Shown: positions 1 to 8,753, numbered from the stretch's first letter. The stretch: DNA of 64,000 nucleotides from Inhella crocodyli (GCF_004004565.1 NZ_SACM01000001.1:1-64000), one strand, 5' to 3'. The notes: generated by a model from the sequence alone, not told the origin. Made by a program: numbers and translations.

Positions 1-91
1 CATCTCGCGCTCCACATGCCCAAGAAAGCCCCCCAAAAGGAGGAACCCCGCTCCAGACTCCCCCCATCTCTTGGGCCCCCAACTCCACGCC
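1..91. other. left-edge non-coding stretch
   Basis: No gene is supported here. It lies downstream of the minus-strand AsnC-type regulator. On the minus strand a GGAG-like site is followed about 6 bases later by an ATG at positions 3-1, so another minus-strand gene could begin exactly at the window edge; this cannot be tested from the window. No convincing terminator is visible. Confidence 0.3.
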
Positions 92-535
92 TCACGCCAC
101 CCGGTCTACCCTCAGCGCCAACTGCACAGACGTCGTCGTCCTCAGCACCCCATCCAACTCACCAATCTCGTCCAACAACGCGTCTAAGCGTTGCGTGCTG
201 GGTGCTCGGAGGATGGCCAGGTAGTCGAACTCGCCGCTGACTGCGGCCAACTGCCGAAGCTCCGGCAGAAGACTAAGCCGCTCGATCACCGCCTTGGCGG
301 ACTTGGGGCTCACCGACAGGTTGACGTAGGCCTGCACCCCTTGCACGCCTTGCGTCGCGCCCAACCGGACTGTGTAACCCACGATCGTGCCATTGCCTTC
401 AAGGCGAGACAGACGAGCCACGATGGTCGTTCTTGCCACGCCCAAAGCACGCGCTAAGTCAGCCGTGCTGGTGCGGGCATTGGCTTGCAACAACGCCACC
501 AAACCTCGGTCCAAGTCATCAAGCATCGCGCTCAT
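92..535 (-). CDS. Lrp/AsnC family transcriptional regulator
   Basis: 147 aa, the usual Lrp/AsnC size. The N-terminal winged helix-turn-helix (about residues 5-60) contains STADLARALGVARTTIVARL, and the C-terminal RAM ligand-binding domain follows (VYVNLSV-like strand, then GEFDYLAILRA). I chose the ATG at 535 (MSAMLDDLDRG) because an AGGG site lies about 7 bases upstream and the family domain begins right there; the reading frame continues further upstream but has no family similarity. It is transcribed divergently from the lysine-degradation operon, a classical arrangement for an amino-acid-responsive local regulator. Inference: it senses lysine or a lysine-derived intermediate and controls the divergent operon. 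Confidence 0.9.
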   Translation of the reverse strand: MSAMLDDLDRGLVALLQANARTSTADLARALGVARTTIVARLSRLEGNGTIVGYTVRLGATQGVQGVQAYVNLSVSPKSAKAVIERLSLLPELRQLAAVSGEFDYLAILRAPSTQRLDALLDEIGELDGVLRTTTSVQLALRVDRVA

Positions 536-695
536 GGTTTTCCCTATACATGGCAGATCGTCGAATCCGGAGGACGATTCGATGTTCGAAATGCCAGTAT
601 CGACGACTTGCTCATTTCTTTCGACGGCGACTTTTCCTAAAGTGGCAGTAGGGCCGCGCATACGCGGCAACACCACTGAACCCTCGGAGAACCCC
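536..695. promoter_or_regulatory. divergent control region with candidate AsnC operator
   Basis: This is the 160-base region between the AsnC-type regulator and the lysine operon. It contains a perfect inverted repeat, TCGAATC (561-567) and GATTCGA (576-582), with an 8-base spacer, followed closely by the palindrome TTCGAA (585-590). A GGAGA ribosome-binding site at 686-690 serves the ATG at 696. The dyad is a plausible binding site for the neighbouring regulator; this is inferred from position and symmetry only. Confidence 0.5.
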
Positions 696-1790
696 ATGAA
701 GATTGCATTGCTCGGCGCCGGACACATCGGCCAAACGATCGCCCGTCTGTTGCACGCCACCGGCGACTACACCGTGACGGTCGTCGACAAGAACGCCAAG
801 TACCTTGCCGTCTTGGCCGCCGAGGGCATCGCCACTGCGGAGATCGACACCGAGAACAAGGCCGCCTTGGCCGCGCAACTGCGAGGCAAAGACGCTGTCG
901 TCAACGCGCTGCCGTACCACTTGGCAATCACCGCGGCAAGCCTCGCACTGGAATGTGGCTGCCACTACTTCGACCTGACCGAAGACGTCGCCGCCACCAA
1001 AGCCATCAAGGACATGGCCCATGGCGCGGCTACCGCCTTCATGCCGCAGTGCGGCCTTGCCCCGGGTTTCATCGGCATCGTGGCGCACCACCTGGCCAAG
1101 CAATTCGACGAAGTACGCGACGTGCAAATGCGCGTGGGCGCCCTGCCGGCCTTCCCGACCAACAAGCTCAAGTACAACCTGACCTGGTCCGTGGACGGCC
1201 TGATCAACGAGTACTGCCACCCCTGTGAGGCGATCCATGGCGGCGAGTTCATCTCGGCCTTGCCGCTGGAAGGCTTGGAGCACTTCAGCCTCGACGGCAC
1301 CGAATACGAGGCCTTCAACACGTCTGGCGGCCTGGGAACCCTGTGCGAAACCTGGGCGGGCAAGGTGCAAAACCTGGACTACAAGACCGTGCGCTATCCG
1401 GGCCACCGCGACCTGATGAAGTTCTTGTTGGAAGACCTGGCCTTGGCCGGCGACCAAGAGAAGCTCAAGGACATCATGCGCAAGAGCATGCCGGCCACGA
1501 TGCAAGACGTTGTGTTGGTGTTTGTGACCGTCAGTGGCATGAAGAACGGCGTGCTGCTGCAAGAAGTTTTTGCTCGGAAGATCTTCGCGGACCGCGACGT
1601 GAAGGCCCCGTTGAGCGCGATTCAAATCACCACTGCCGCCGGCATTTGCGCCGCCGTGGACCTGTTCCGTGAAGGAAAGTTGCCGCAGAAGGGCTTCGTT
1701 CGCCAAGAAGAGGTGGCATTGCCTGATTTCCTGGCCAACCGCTTCGGCAAGGCCTACCAGCAGTCGCGCCAAGTCGAATCCATCGCCTAA
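696..1790 (+). CDS. saccharopine dehydrogenase-family protein, likely L-lysine 6-dehydrogenase
   Basis: 364 aa. The N-terminus is a Rossmann fold with GAGHIGQTIARLL, an NAD(P)-binding glycine motif; the rest matches the saccharopine dehydrogenase/lysine 6-dehydrogenase family. The start at 696 has GGAGA five bases upstream. Family members either cleave saccharopine or oxidise L-lysine directly to 2-aminoadipate 6-semialdehyde (allysine). No separate lysine-ketoglutarate reductase gene is present and the next gene oxidises allysine, so lysine 6-dehydrogenase is my preferred call; saccharopine dehydrogenase remains possible. It is the first gene of a four-gene operon. Confidence 0.7.
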   Translation: MKIALLGAGHIGQTIARLLHATGDYTVTVVDKNAKYLAVLAAEGIATAEIDTENKAALAAQLRGKDAVVNALPYHLAITAASLALECGCHYFDLTEDVAATKAIKDMAHGAATAFMPQCGLAPGFIGIVAHHLAKQFDEVRDVQMRVGALPAFPTNKLKYNLTWSVDGLINEYCHPCEAIHGGEFISALPLEGLEHFSLDGTEYEAFNTSGGLGTLCETWAGKVQNLDYKTVRYPGHRDLMKFLLEDLALAGDQEKLKDIMRKSMPATMQDVVLVFVTVSGMKNGVLLQEVFARKIFADRDVKAPLSAIQITTAAGICAAVDLFREGKLPQKGFVRQEEVALPDFLANRFGKAYQQSRQVESIA

Positions 1791-1867
1791 GCTGCCGCAC
1801 CACCACCAGATCCACGCCGCCGCCCTGGCTTCCACGGCTGCGGCGTTTTGCCTTTCGAAAGTCGACC

Positions 1868-3397
1868 ATGACCACCTCTTCTTCCCTCCAAGCCCAAACC
1901 TTGCTCGAGCGCTTGGGCGTTTCAACTGCGCTGTACACGCAAGGCACTTTGGTGGCGCGTTCACCCGTGGACGGCGCCGTCATGGGGCAAGTCGTCGAGT
2001 CGACCGCAGCCGACATGCAAGCTGTCATCGGCCGCGCTCATGCAGCTTTTCTTCAATGGCGCGTGATCCCCGCGCCCAAGCGCGGTGAATTGGTGCGTGT
2101 CTTTGGCGAAGTGCTGCGTGCGCACAAGGCCGACTTGGCGGCGCTGGTCAGCCTGGAGGCCGGAAAGATCGCCAGCGAAGGCCTCGGTGAAGTCCAAGAG
2201 ATGATCGACATCTGCGACTTCGCCGTCGGCCTGTCGCGCCAGCTGCACGGCTTGACCATCGCCAGCGAACGCCCCGGTCACCGCATGATGGAGCAGTGGA
2301 TGCCTTTGGGCGTCGTGGGCATCATCAGTGCCTTCAATTTCCCGGTCGCCGTTTGGGCATGGAACGCTGCGCTTGCGCTGGTTGCAGGCGACACCTGCGT
2401 CTGGAAGCCCAGTGAAAAAACGCCATTGACGGCGCTGGCGACCCAAGCGCTGTTCGACAAGGCCGTGGCGGCCTACGTCGCCGCGGGCCATGTGGCCCCT
2501 GAGGGCCTGAGCCAAGTGCTCAATGGCGGTGCTGCCGTCGGCGAGGCCCTGGTGACTGACGTCCGTGTGCCCCTGATCAGCGCCACCGGTTCGACGCGCA
2601 TGGGCCGCATCGTGGGTCCTAAGGTGGCTGCGCGCTTCGGGCGCTGCTTGCTGGAACTCGGCGGCAACAACGCCTTGATCGTCAGCGACAAGGCCGATTT
2701 GGACCTGGCCGTGCGCGCCATTGCATTCGGAGCCTGGGGGACGGCAGGCCAGCGCTGCACCACGACCCGCCGGGTCATCGCGCACCACAGCGTGCACGAC
2801 GCTTTGGTCGAGCGTCTGGAGAAGGTTCGGGTGCAATTGAAGATCGGACATCCGCTCCAAGAAGGCACCTTGGTCGGTCCCCTGGTGGATCGGTTGGCCT
2901 TCGACGCGATGCAGTCGGCGTTGGCGCAGGCCAAGGCCCAGGGCGGGACGGTCCGGGGGGGTGAGCGTGCGCTGGCAACGGAGATGCCAGAGGCCTATTA
3001 CGCCGCGCCTGCGCTGGTGACGATGCCAGCCCAGACCGAGGTCGTGTGCCACGAAACCTTCGCCCCCATCCTCTACGTGCTGAAGTACAGCCAACTGGAC
3101 GAGGCCATCGCGCTGCAAAACGGCGTGCCGCAGGGCCTGTCGAGCGCGATCTTCACCACCGACATCCGCGAGGCCGAGGCCTTCATGTCGGCCGCGGGCA
3201 GCGACTGCGGCATCGCCAACGTGAACATCGGCACGTCGGGCGCCGAGATTGGCGGGGCCTTCGGTGGCGAGAAGGAAACCGGCGGGGGGCGCGAGTCGGG
3301 CTCCGATGCGTGGCGCCAGTACATGCGCCGCGTCACCAACACGGTCAACTACAGCAACAGCCTGCCTTTGGCGCAAGGGGTGAAGTTCGATGTCTGA
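1868..3397 (+). CDS. ALDH7-type aldehyde dehydrogenase, 2-aminoadipate semialdehyde dehydrogenase
   Basis: 509 aa, full length for an NAD(P)-dependent aldehyde dehydrogenase. The catalytic cysteine is Cys297 (GQRCTTTRR) and the general base is Glu263 (LLELGGNN). The C-terminal ESGSDAWRQYMRR and the NYSNSLPLAQGVKF tail are characteristic of the ALDH7/antiquitin subfamily, whose known substrate is 2-aminoadipate 6-semialdehyde (Pseudomonas putida AmaB performs the same step). Product: L-2-aminoadipate. It follows the lysine/saccharopine dehydrogenase by 77 bases and overlaps the next gene by 8 bases, consistent with a shared transcript. Confidence 0.88.
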   Translation: MTTSSSLQAQTLLERLGVSTALYTQGTLVARSPVDGAVMGQVVESTAADMQAVIGRAHAAFLQWRVIPAPKRGELVRVFGEVLRAHKADLAALVSLEAGKIASEGLGEVQEMIDICDFAVGLSRQLHGLTIASERPGHRMMEQWMPLGVVGIISAFNFPVAVWAWNAALALVAGDTCVWKPSEKTPLTALATQALFDKAVAAYVAAGHVAPEGLSQVLNGGAAVGEALVTDVRVPLISATGSTRMGRIVGPKVAARFGRCLLELGGNNALIVSDKADLDLAVRAIAFGAWGTAGQRCTTTRRVIAHHSVHDALVERLEKVRVQLKIGHPLQEGTLVGPLVDRLAFDAMQSALAQAKAQGGTVRGGERALATEMPEAYYAAPALVTMPAQTEVVCHETFAPILYVLKYSQLDEAIALQNGVPQGLSSAIFTTDIREAEAFMSAAGSDCGIANVNIGTSGAEIGGAFGGEKETGGGRESGSDAWRQYMRRVTNTVNYSNSLPLAQGVKFDV

Positions 3398-4421
3398 ACA
3401 GGCTGCCAATGGCGTGTACCGCCTCGTGAAGGGGCTGTTGGGCGCTTCCGCGGCCGACGCCTTGTTCCTGCAGTTGGAGATCGATCCGCGCTTGGTGCGC
3501 CCATTGGGCGACACGGTGAGCCGGGCCGAGATGGCGCAAGCGCTGAACATGGCGCTGTTCTACGACCTGCACGAGCGCGTGCCCGAAGGGCACGATTACG
3601 TGCAGGATGTGATGGCGGCTGGTCAGAAAATCACCTTTGACCACGGTGCCTTGCGCACGGTGGCTTGGCCCAGCGGCGCCTTGCCGCCGGGCGAGGCGGC
3701 CATTTCCCGCGTGCTGCGCCCCTTGGGGTTCGCTGTGGCGGACACCTACCCCTTGCCGCGTCTCAAGATGACCGGCCGAGCGTGGGCGCATGCCGACTTC
3801 CCCGAGACCATCGCTCAGTTCTTCGTCAGTGAGCTGCACCCCGAGCGTTTCAGTGCAGAGTTCCAGGCCGCGGTGACCCGCGTACTCGCCGACAGCGTCG
3901 ACCCGTTGGGACCGCAGGACATCGGACGGCTGGAACGGCTTGGCCGCGATGCCGTGCTGCCTTGGGCCGACGCCTTGGCGCTGATGCCCAAAATCGTCGC
4001 CTGCTTCGGCCGGCAACACGGTGGGTTCTCTCTGGCCGACTACGAGACCCTGCTGGCCGAATCGGCCGAAATGGCTTGGATCAGCACCGAGGGCAACGCC
4101 TTCAACCACGCCACCGACCGCGTGAGCGACCTGCAGGCCTTGAGCGACGGCCAGAAGCAACTGGGCCGTTCCATCAAAGACGCGATCGAGGTCAGCCAAA
4201 GCGGGCGGGTGATGCAAACCGCCTTTCGTGCGGCGCAAGTGGCACGCGAATTTCTGGGTGCCGACGGCGAGTGGGTCACTTGCCACGTGCCGGGCTCGTT
4301 CTACGAGTTCATCCAGCGAGAGCGCTTGCAATGCGGGCGCCTGGACCTGGCCTTCGACGCTGGCAATGCGACGGCCATTTTCAAGATGACGACGCACGAG
4401 GCGCTGGAGATCTTGAACTGA
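3390..4421 (+). CDS. hglS: DUF1338 2-oxoadipate dioxygenase/decarboxylase (D-2-hydroxyglutarate synthase)
   Basis: 343 aa. It matches the DUF1338 family, whose characterised member P. putida HglS converts 2-oxoadipate to D-2-hydroxyglutarate plus CO2 with an Fe(II) centre. The expected metal and substrate residues are visible: His85 and Arg89 (FDHGALRT), His240 (GNAFNHATDRV) and Glu306 (PGSFYEFIQRE), with spacings close to those of the characterised enzyme. The start ATG lies inside the end of the aldehyde dehydrogenase gene, and the stop codon overlaps the next gene's ATG (TGATG). The context is upstream allysine oxidation and a downstream 2-hydroxyglutarate dehydrogenase. The aminotransferase that would make 2-oxoadipate is not in the window. 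Confidence 0.85.
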   Translation: MSEQAANGVYRLVKGLLGASAADALFLQLEIDPRLVRPLGDTVSRAEMAQALNMALFYDLHERVPEGHDYVQDVMAAGQKITFDHGALRTVAWPSGALPPGEAAISRVLRPLGFAVADTYPLPRLKMTGRAWAHADFPETIAQFFVSELHPERFSAEFQAAVTRVLADSVDPLGPQDIGRLERLGRDAVLPWADALALMPKIVACFGRQHGGFSLADYETLLAESAEMAWISTEGNAFNHATDRVSDLQALSDGQKQLGRSIKDAIEVSQSGRVMQTAFRAAQVAREFLGADGEWVTCHVPGSFYEFIQRERLQCGRLDLAFDAGNATAIFKMTTHEALEILN

Positions 4422-5791
4422 TGAACATCGACGCGTTCCTGCGGGAGGCGGGGGCCTTGGCCACCACGGACGTGGAGCCGCGCTACCTGAGCGGTGCCCG
4501 GTACGCCGCCGGGCAGGCCCTCGCGGTGCTGCGTCCGAGCACGCCGGCCGAAGTGGCCCAACTGCTGGCGAGTGCGGCGGCCCACGGCGTGTCCGTGCTG
4601 ACCCAGGGCGCACACACCGGCTTGGTGCAAGCCGCCACCCCGACAGGGCAGGTGCTGCTCAGCACCGAACGCCTGCGGGGCGTGTTCGAGCTCGACGTCT
4701 TAGACCGGACTTTGCGCGTCTCGACGGGTTACCGGCTGTCCGAGGTCAACGAGCGTCTGGCACCCCATGGCTTGCAGTTCGCCATCGACCTCAGCGCGGA
4801 CCCCAGCATCGGGGGCATGTTGGCCCACAACACCGGTGGCACGCGCATGCTCAAGCACGGCGACGTTCGCGCCAACACCCTTGCGTTGGAGGCCGTTTTG
4901 CCCCGCGGCGAAGTGCTCCGGCTGGGCCGGGGCCTGGCGAAGGACAACGCGGCGCTGGCGCTGCAGCACTTGTTCATTGGCAGCAGCGGGGCGCTCGGCG
5001 TCATCACCGAGGCCACCCTGCGTTTGCAAGCCCTGCCAAAGCAAACCGCCGTGGCCCTGGTGGCTCCGGCCAGCTTGGACGCCGTTTGGCCGCTGTACCA
5101 ACGTTGGACCCAAGCGTTCGGTGGGCTGATCTCGGCCTTTGAGGGGCTCAGCGATCGCGCCTTGGCCGCGGCCATTCACGTCCAGGGCGGGGCCTCTCCG
5201 TTCGCCGAAGGCCTGCCGCCCTACAGCCTGTTGATCGAACTGGCCAGTGACTTGTCGAGCGCGCAACTGGACCTGCGGGGCCTGTTGCACAGCGAGTTGG
5301 AAGCGGCGTTCGAGCGCGGCGACGTCGTGGATGCCGCCTTGGACAAGGACGAGGCCTTGTGGGGGCTTCGCCATGCGGTCAGCGAGGGCCTGCGCGAGCG
5401 CGGTTCGGTCATCGGTTTTGACATCAGCTTGCCTCGCCGGTCGGTTTGGGCCTTCCGCGAAGCGACCCGGGACTGGCTGGCTGCGGAGTTCCCGCCCGCC
5501 GAAGTCAGTGATTTCGGCCACCTGGGAGACGGTGGGCAGCATTTCAACCTGGTGTGGCCCCGCAGCTCGCCCCCCTTGGCGCCCGCGGACCTGAGGCGAC
5601 TGCGCGAGGGGGTGTACGACCGCGTGGCCGCCCACGGGGGCAGCTTCAGCGCCGAGCACGGGTTGGGGCCCTTGCTACAAGCCACCTACCGACGGCACAC
5701 CCCCGAAGCCGTGCGGCAGGCCAGCGCCCGCGTGATCCAAGCCCTGAGCGAGGCACCGACCTCACCGAACGCCCCCTTCGATTTCTCGTGA
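4421..5791 (+). CDS. FAD-binding D-2-hydroxyglutarate dehydrogenase-type oxidase
   Basis: 456 aa, FAD-linked oxidase of the glycolate oxidase/D-2-hydroxyglutarate dehydrogenase family. The PCMH-type FAD domain spans about residues 25-205 (DPSIGGMLAHNTGGTRMLKHG), and the C-terminal FAD-oxidase domain carries the metal-ligand motifs FGHLGDGGQHFN and SAEHGLG. The family motif is usually GHLGDGN-x-H, so the second Gly is a mild variation. I start at 4421, which overlaps the hglS stop by one base; the frame is open further upstream only inside hglS. Inferred role: D-2-hydroxyglutarate to 2-oxoglutarate, the last step of the lysine route encoded by this operon. Confidence 0.82.
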   Translation: MNIDAFLREAGALATTDVEPRYLSGARYAAGQALAVLRPSTPAEVAQLLASAAAHGVSVLTQGAHTGLVQAATPTGQVLLSTERLRGVFELDVLDRTLRVSTGYRLSEVNERLAPHGLQFAIDLSADPSIGGMLAHNTGGTRMLKHGDVRANTLALEAVLPRGEVLRLGRGLAKDNAALALQHLFIGSSGALGVITEATLRLQALPKQTAVALVAPASLDAVWPLYQRWTQAFGGLISAFEGLSDRALAAAIHVQGGASPFAEGLPPYSLLIELASDLSSAQLDLRGLLHSELEAAFERGDVVDAALDKDEALWGLRHAVSEGLRERGSVIGFDISLPRRSVWAFREATRDWLAAEFPPAEVSDFGHLGDGGQHFNLVWPRSSPPLAPADLRRLREGVYDRVAAHGGSFSAEHGLGPLLQATYRRHTPEAVRQASARVIQALSEAPTSPNAPFDFS

Positions 5792-5846
5792 TCGCGAAGG
5801 CGATTGCCCCCAGGGCCCGTCGGCGCGCCCACAATGCGCGCCCATC

Positions 5847-7016
5847 ATGCTGAGCAAACGCGCCTTCACCACCCTCGCCGCCTGCGCGGCCTTCGCGATG
5901 GCCAGCGGCCCGGCCGTGGCGCAGGTCCCCGCCTCGGCGCCGTCGGCCAGTGCCCCTGCTGCCGAGAGCCCGACCGCTTGGATCGACCGATTCGTCACTC
6001 TCAACGTCGTGCCGCACCTGCGCATCCACGCGGCCCACGACGAGCTCACCAAGCAAGCCGCGCTGGCCATGGTCACCGAGCATCTGCCTCGCGTGCGGGC
6101 CCTCATGGCGGCTTGGTGGCAGCAAGAACTGGCCGCTGACCAGCCCCAACTCGCCGCCGACCGCACCATCGCCCGGCTGTACAACGAGTTCGCCCTGTGG
6201 AGCTTGGACAGCACAGGGCCGGCGCACGATGCCCTGGTGCTGCAGGCCCTGCAAAGCGAAACCGCCTGTCACCCCCTGGCGGAGCCCGTCACCGAGTTCG
6301 ACCAGCGTCTCACCCGCCTGCGCAGCCTGCCACCGGAGGCGCTGACCCAGGCCCTGGGGCACGAGCGGGCCCTGCTGGCGCGTTGGGGGCAGCCCCGCCA
6401 ATTGCCGACGGCCAAGTCCCTGCCGGTGGCGGCTTGGTTGGAAAAGGTTCGCAAGGGCGACACGGCCGGCCTGCTGCCCCTGCCCGGCACTTTGCGGGCC
6501 TACGGCCCCGACGCCCGGCCGGGCCAGCGCAAAGAGGCCTCGCGGGCCCGTGCATTGGATCGTTGCCTGCTGAACCATTGGGCTTTGCGCAGCGAGCTGG
6601 CGCGACCGGAGTTGCAAGCCGATGCCGCAGCGCGGGCCTTGGCCCTGGCGCGTTTTCGCGAGGGCGTGGCCATCCAGTTGCCGGAATTGCTCTGGACGAG
6701 TCGCGAGGCCGCGGGCACGCCGCTCAAGTCCGACGACGGCTACCCGGAATTGCCCAAGCGGTTTGGCGTCGAGGGCACGGTAACGTTGGTGGTGGAGTTG
6801 GACGGCAAAGGCAGCTTGCTCAACGCCCAGGTGCACGACCGGCAGTTGCGGGTCCCTGGCATTCCAGCCGATGTGCGGCCCGCCGCCTTCGAGGCCCTGC
6901 TGGACGAGGCCTCTTTGGCCAAGGCCAAAGCATTGACCTATCGCGCCCCCGTGGGCGACAAGCTCAAAGACGGCGTGATGCGGGCCACCCAGCCTTTCGT
7001 TTGGGCGCTGCAGTAA
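5847..7016 (+). CDS. periplasmic protein with TonB-C-like domain
   Basis: 389 aa. A clear signal peptide is present (MLSKRAF, a hydrophobic run, cleavage after PAVAQ about residue 26), followed by an Ala/Pro-rich linker, an alpha-helical middle and a C-terminal segment (about 300-389) resembling the TonB C-terminal fold (PKRFGVEGTVTLVVELDGKG). No N-terminal TonB anchor is visible, so this is not a classical energy transducer. A perfect 7-bp hairpin (5822-5828 with 5836-5842) sits just before the start codon. It is convergent with the PP2C gene. Function unknown; a periplasmic structural or envelope role is a guess. Confidence 0.65.
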   Translation: MLSKRAFTTLAACAAFAMASGPAVAQVPASAPSASAPAAESPTAWIDRFVTLNVVPHLRIHAAHDELTKQAALAMVTEHLPRVRALMAAWWQQELAADQPQLAADRTIARLYNEFALWSLDSTGPAHDALVLQALQSETACHPLAEPVTEFDQRLTRLRSLPPEALTQALGHERALLARWGQPRQLPTAKSLPVAAWLEKVRKGDTAGLLPLPGTLRAYGPDARPGQRKEASRARALDRCLLNHWALRSELARPELQADAAARALALARFREGVAIQLPELLWTSREAAGTPLKSDDGYPELPKRFGVEGTVTLVVELDGKGSLLNAQVHDRQLRVPGIPADVRPAAFEALLDEASLAKAKALTYRAPVGDKLKDGVMRATQPFVWALQ

Positions 7017-7042
7017 CGCGGTCAGCTACCCAAACAAAGTTG

Positions 7043-7870
7043 TCAGGACTCTACTTTGACGACTGCAATAGACAGGTTGTCCCCAGCGCCCTGAGCGCGT
7101 TGGCGTGCCTTGTTGATGAGCAGCTCAACCGATTCGCGTGGGGGCAGTGTGGTGGTCACTGTCGCCAATTCCCGTTCATTGAAATAGTGCCACAGTCCAT
7201 CGCTACAACACATCACAACATCGCCAGGCATCAGTTTGCCCAAGTCAGTTACTACGGGCTCAGGCTCTTGAACGGTCCCTAGGCAGGCTGTCAACAGGTT
7301 GCTTTGTGGGTGAGACTGAGCCTCAGCTTCGGTTAGTTGTCCTTGGTCGATCAGGCGCTGAACGTACGACTGGTCGTAGGTTCGGCGGATCATTTCCCCT
7401 TGACGGAACAGGTAGACCCTGCTGTCACCTGTGTGCAGCCAATGGCAGGCGAGGTCAGCCGTGATCAAGAAGCAAGCGAGTGTGCTGTGGGGCTCTTCTT
7501 CCGCAGAGAGCGCGGTGAGCTTGATCATCAAATGGGACTCACTGCAAATCTGCCGAAGCAGTCCCTCGCCCGACTCCTCGGAGGGGCTGTACCGTTCAAA
7601 CAATTGCTGAGCGGTTAAGACGACTTGGTCCGCAGCTTTCCGGCCGCCGCTCTTGCCCCCCATCCCGTCGGCCACCAGTGCCAAAAGTGCGCCACTGCCG
7701 CGGTGATGCGGAATCACGCAAACCTGATCTTGTTGGTACTGTCGGTCGCCGCGGTGTGTTCCCGTGGCTGCGATGAGTCGGGGCGCTAGTGGCTTTCGGC
7801 TGCGCGGCTTGTTCTCGCTCATCGCAGTGGGGGCGGTGGGGATGATGGGTTTCACCACAGTTTCCACCAC
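7043..7870 (-). CDS. PP2C-family serine/threonine phosphatase
   Basis: 275 aa. All hallmark metal-ligand motifs of soluble PP2C enzymes are present: GDRQYQQDQV, LVADGMGGKSGGRKAAD, LHTGDSRVYLFR, CCSDGLWHYF and GDNLSIAVVKV. It should dephosphorylate phospho-Ser/Thr proteins in the cytoplasm with Mn/Mg. The start is uncertain: the longest reading begins with GTG at 7870 inside the last codons of bamD, while an internal ATG at 7822 has no evident ribosome-binding site. Overlap with bamD suggests translational coupling. No matching Ser/Thr kinase gene is in the window. Confidence 0.85.
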   Translation of the reverse strand: MVETVVKPIIPTAPTAMSENKPRSRKPLAPRLIAATGTHRGDRQYQQDQVCVIPHHRGSGALLALVADGMGGKSGGRKAADQVVLTAQQLFERYSPSEESGEGLLRQICSESHLMIKLTALSAEEEPHSTLACFLITADLACHWLHTGDSRVYLFRQGEMIRRTYDQSYVQRLIDQGQLTEAEAQSHPQSNLLTACLGTVQEPEPVVTDLGKLMPGDVVMCCSDGLWHYFNERELATVTTTLPPRESVELLINKARQRAQGAGDNLSIAVVKVES

Positions 7871-8691
7871 GGCTTGCGCTGCGCCGCCTCGTTCTCAAGG
7901 TAAGAACTGCGTGGAAAGTTCTTGCGCAAGACCTTCTCGGTGTCGGCCTGCAACTCAGGCATGTTGAGGGCGCGGTAGCTTTGGGCCATCAAAAACAAGG
8001 CTTCCTCTGCTGCCGGCGCGTACTGGTACTCAGTCAGTGCCGTTTGGGCGCGATTGATGGCGGCCAAGTAGGCACCGCGCTCGTAGTAGTAACGAGATAC
8101 GTGAACTTCATGCCGTGCCAGCATGTTGGTGATGAAGTCGATCCGCAGTCGTGCATCGTCGGCGTAGCGCGACGAGGGAAAACGATCGACCAAATCCCGG
8201 AACGCGTTGAGAGCTTCTCGAGAGGCTTGCTGATCGCGCTCAGAAATGTCTTGGCCCGCCCAACGGCCAAAAAATCCGGTGTCTTCATTGAAGTTCACCA
8301 AGCCCTTGAGGTACAGCGCGTAATCGAAACCCGCGCTGGAAGGGTGCAGCTTGATGAAGCGGTCAAGCGTGGCGAGCGCGGGTGCTTTCTCGCCGCTCCG
8401 GAACTGAGCCCATGCAAGTTCGAGCATTGCTTGCTGTGCCAGCAGCGTGCCGGCCGCACGTCCCTCGATTCGCTCGAGCTTCTTGATGGCTGGCTCGAAG
8501 CTGCCAACGCTCAAGTCTTCTTTGGCCTCTGCATACAATTTGTCGAGGCTGGCTTGTGAACTCGGGTCGTCCTTGGGAGTGGTTCCACATCCCGCCAGCC
8601 CGGCCAACAGCCCGACGATCGCGACGGCTCGCAGCGTGTTGAGCTTGGCGCGCGAAGTGGTCTGGGTTGATTGCATCGAACGAGCGGTCAT
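7852..8691 (-). CDS. bamD: outer membrane assembly lipoprotein BamD
   Basis: 279 aa. The lipoprotein signal ends in LAGC (Cys35), followed by TPR-like helical repeats typical of BamD/ComL (YLKGLVNFNEDTGFF, then DQQASREALNAFRDLVDRFP). It is an essential partner of BamA in the Bam complex that folds outer-membrane beta-barrels; bamA and bamB are also in this window. ATG at 8691; an in-frame ATG at 8676 would still leave a complete signal peptide. Divergent from rluD, and its 3' end overlaps the PP2C gene. Confidence 0.95.
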   Translation of the reverse strand: MTARSMQSTQTTSRAKLNTLRAVAIVGLLAGLAGCGTTPKDDPSSQASLDKLYAEAKEDLSVGSFEPAIKKLERIEGRAAGTLLAQQAMLELAWAQFRSGEKAPALATLDRFIKLHPSSAGFDYALYLKGLVNFNEDTGFFGRWAGQDISERDQQASREALNAFRDLVDRFPSSRYADDARLRIDFITNMLARHEVHVSRYYYERGAYLAAINRAQTALTEYQYAPAAEEALFLMAQSYRALNMPELQADTEKVLRKNFPRSSYLENEAAQRKPWWKLW

Positions 8692-8753
8692 GAAACGGTT
8701 TTCTCAGTTTGCCCCGGCGGGCCATCGCGACGAGTTTATCGGATGGGCGAGGC

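Noticed and set aside
612-1964. Minus-strand frame across the lysine dehydrogenase gene
   Set aside because: Shadow of a clearly homologous plus-strand gene; no ribosome-binding site and no domain.
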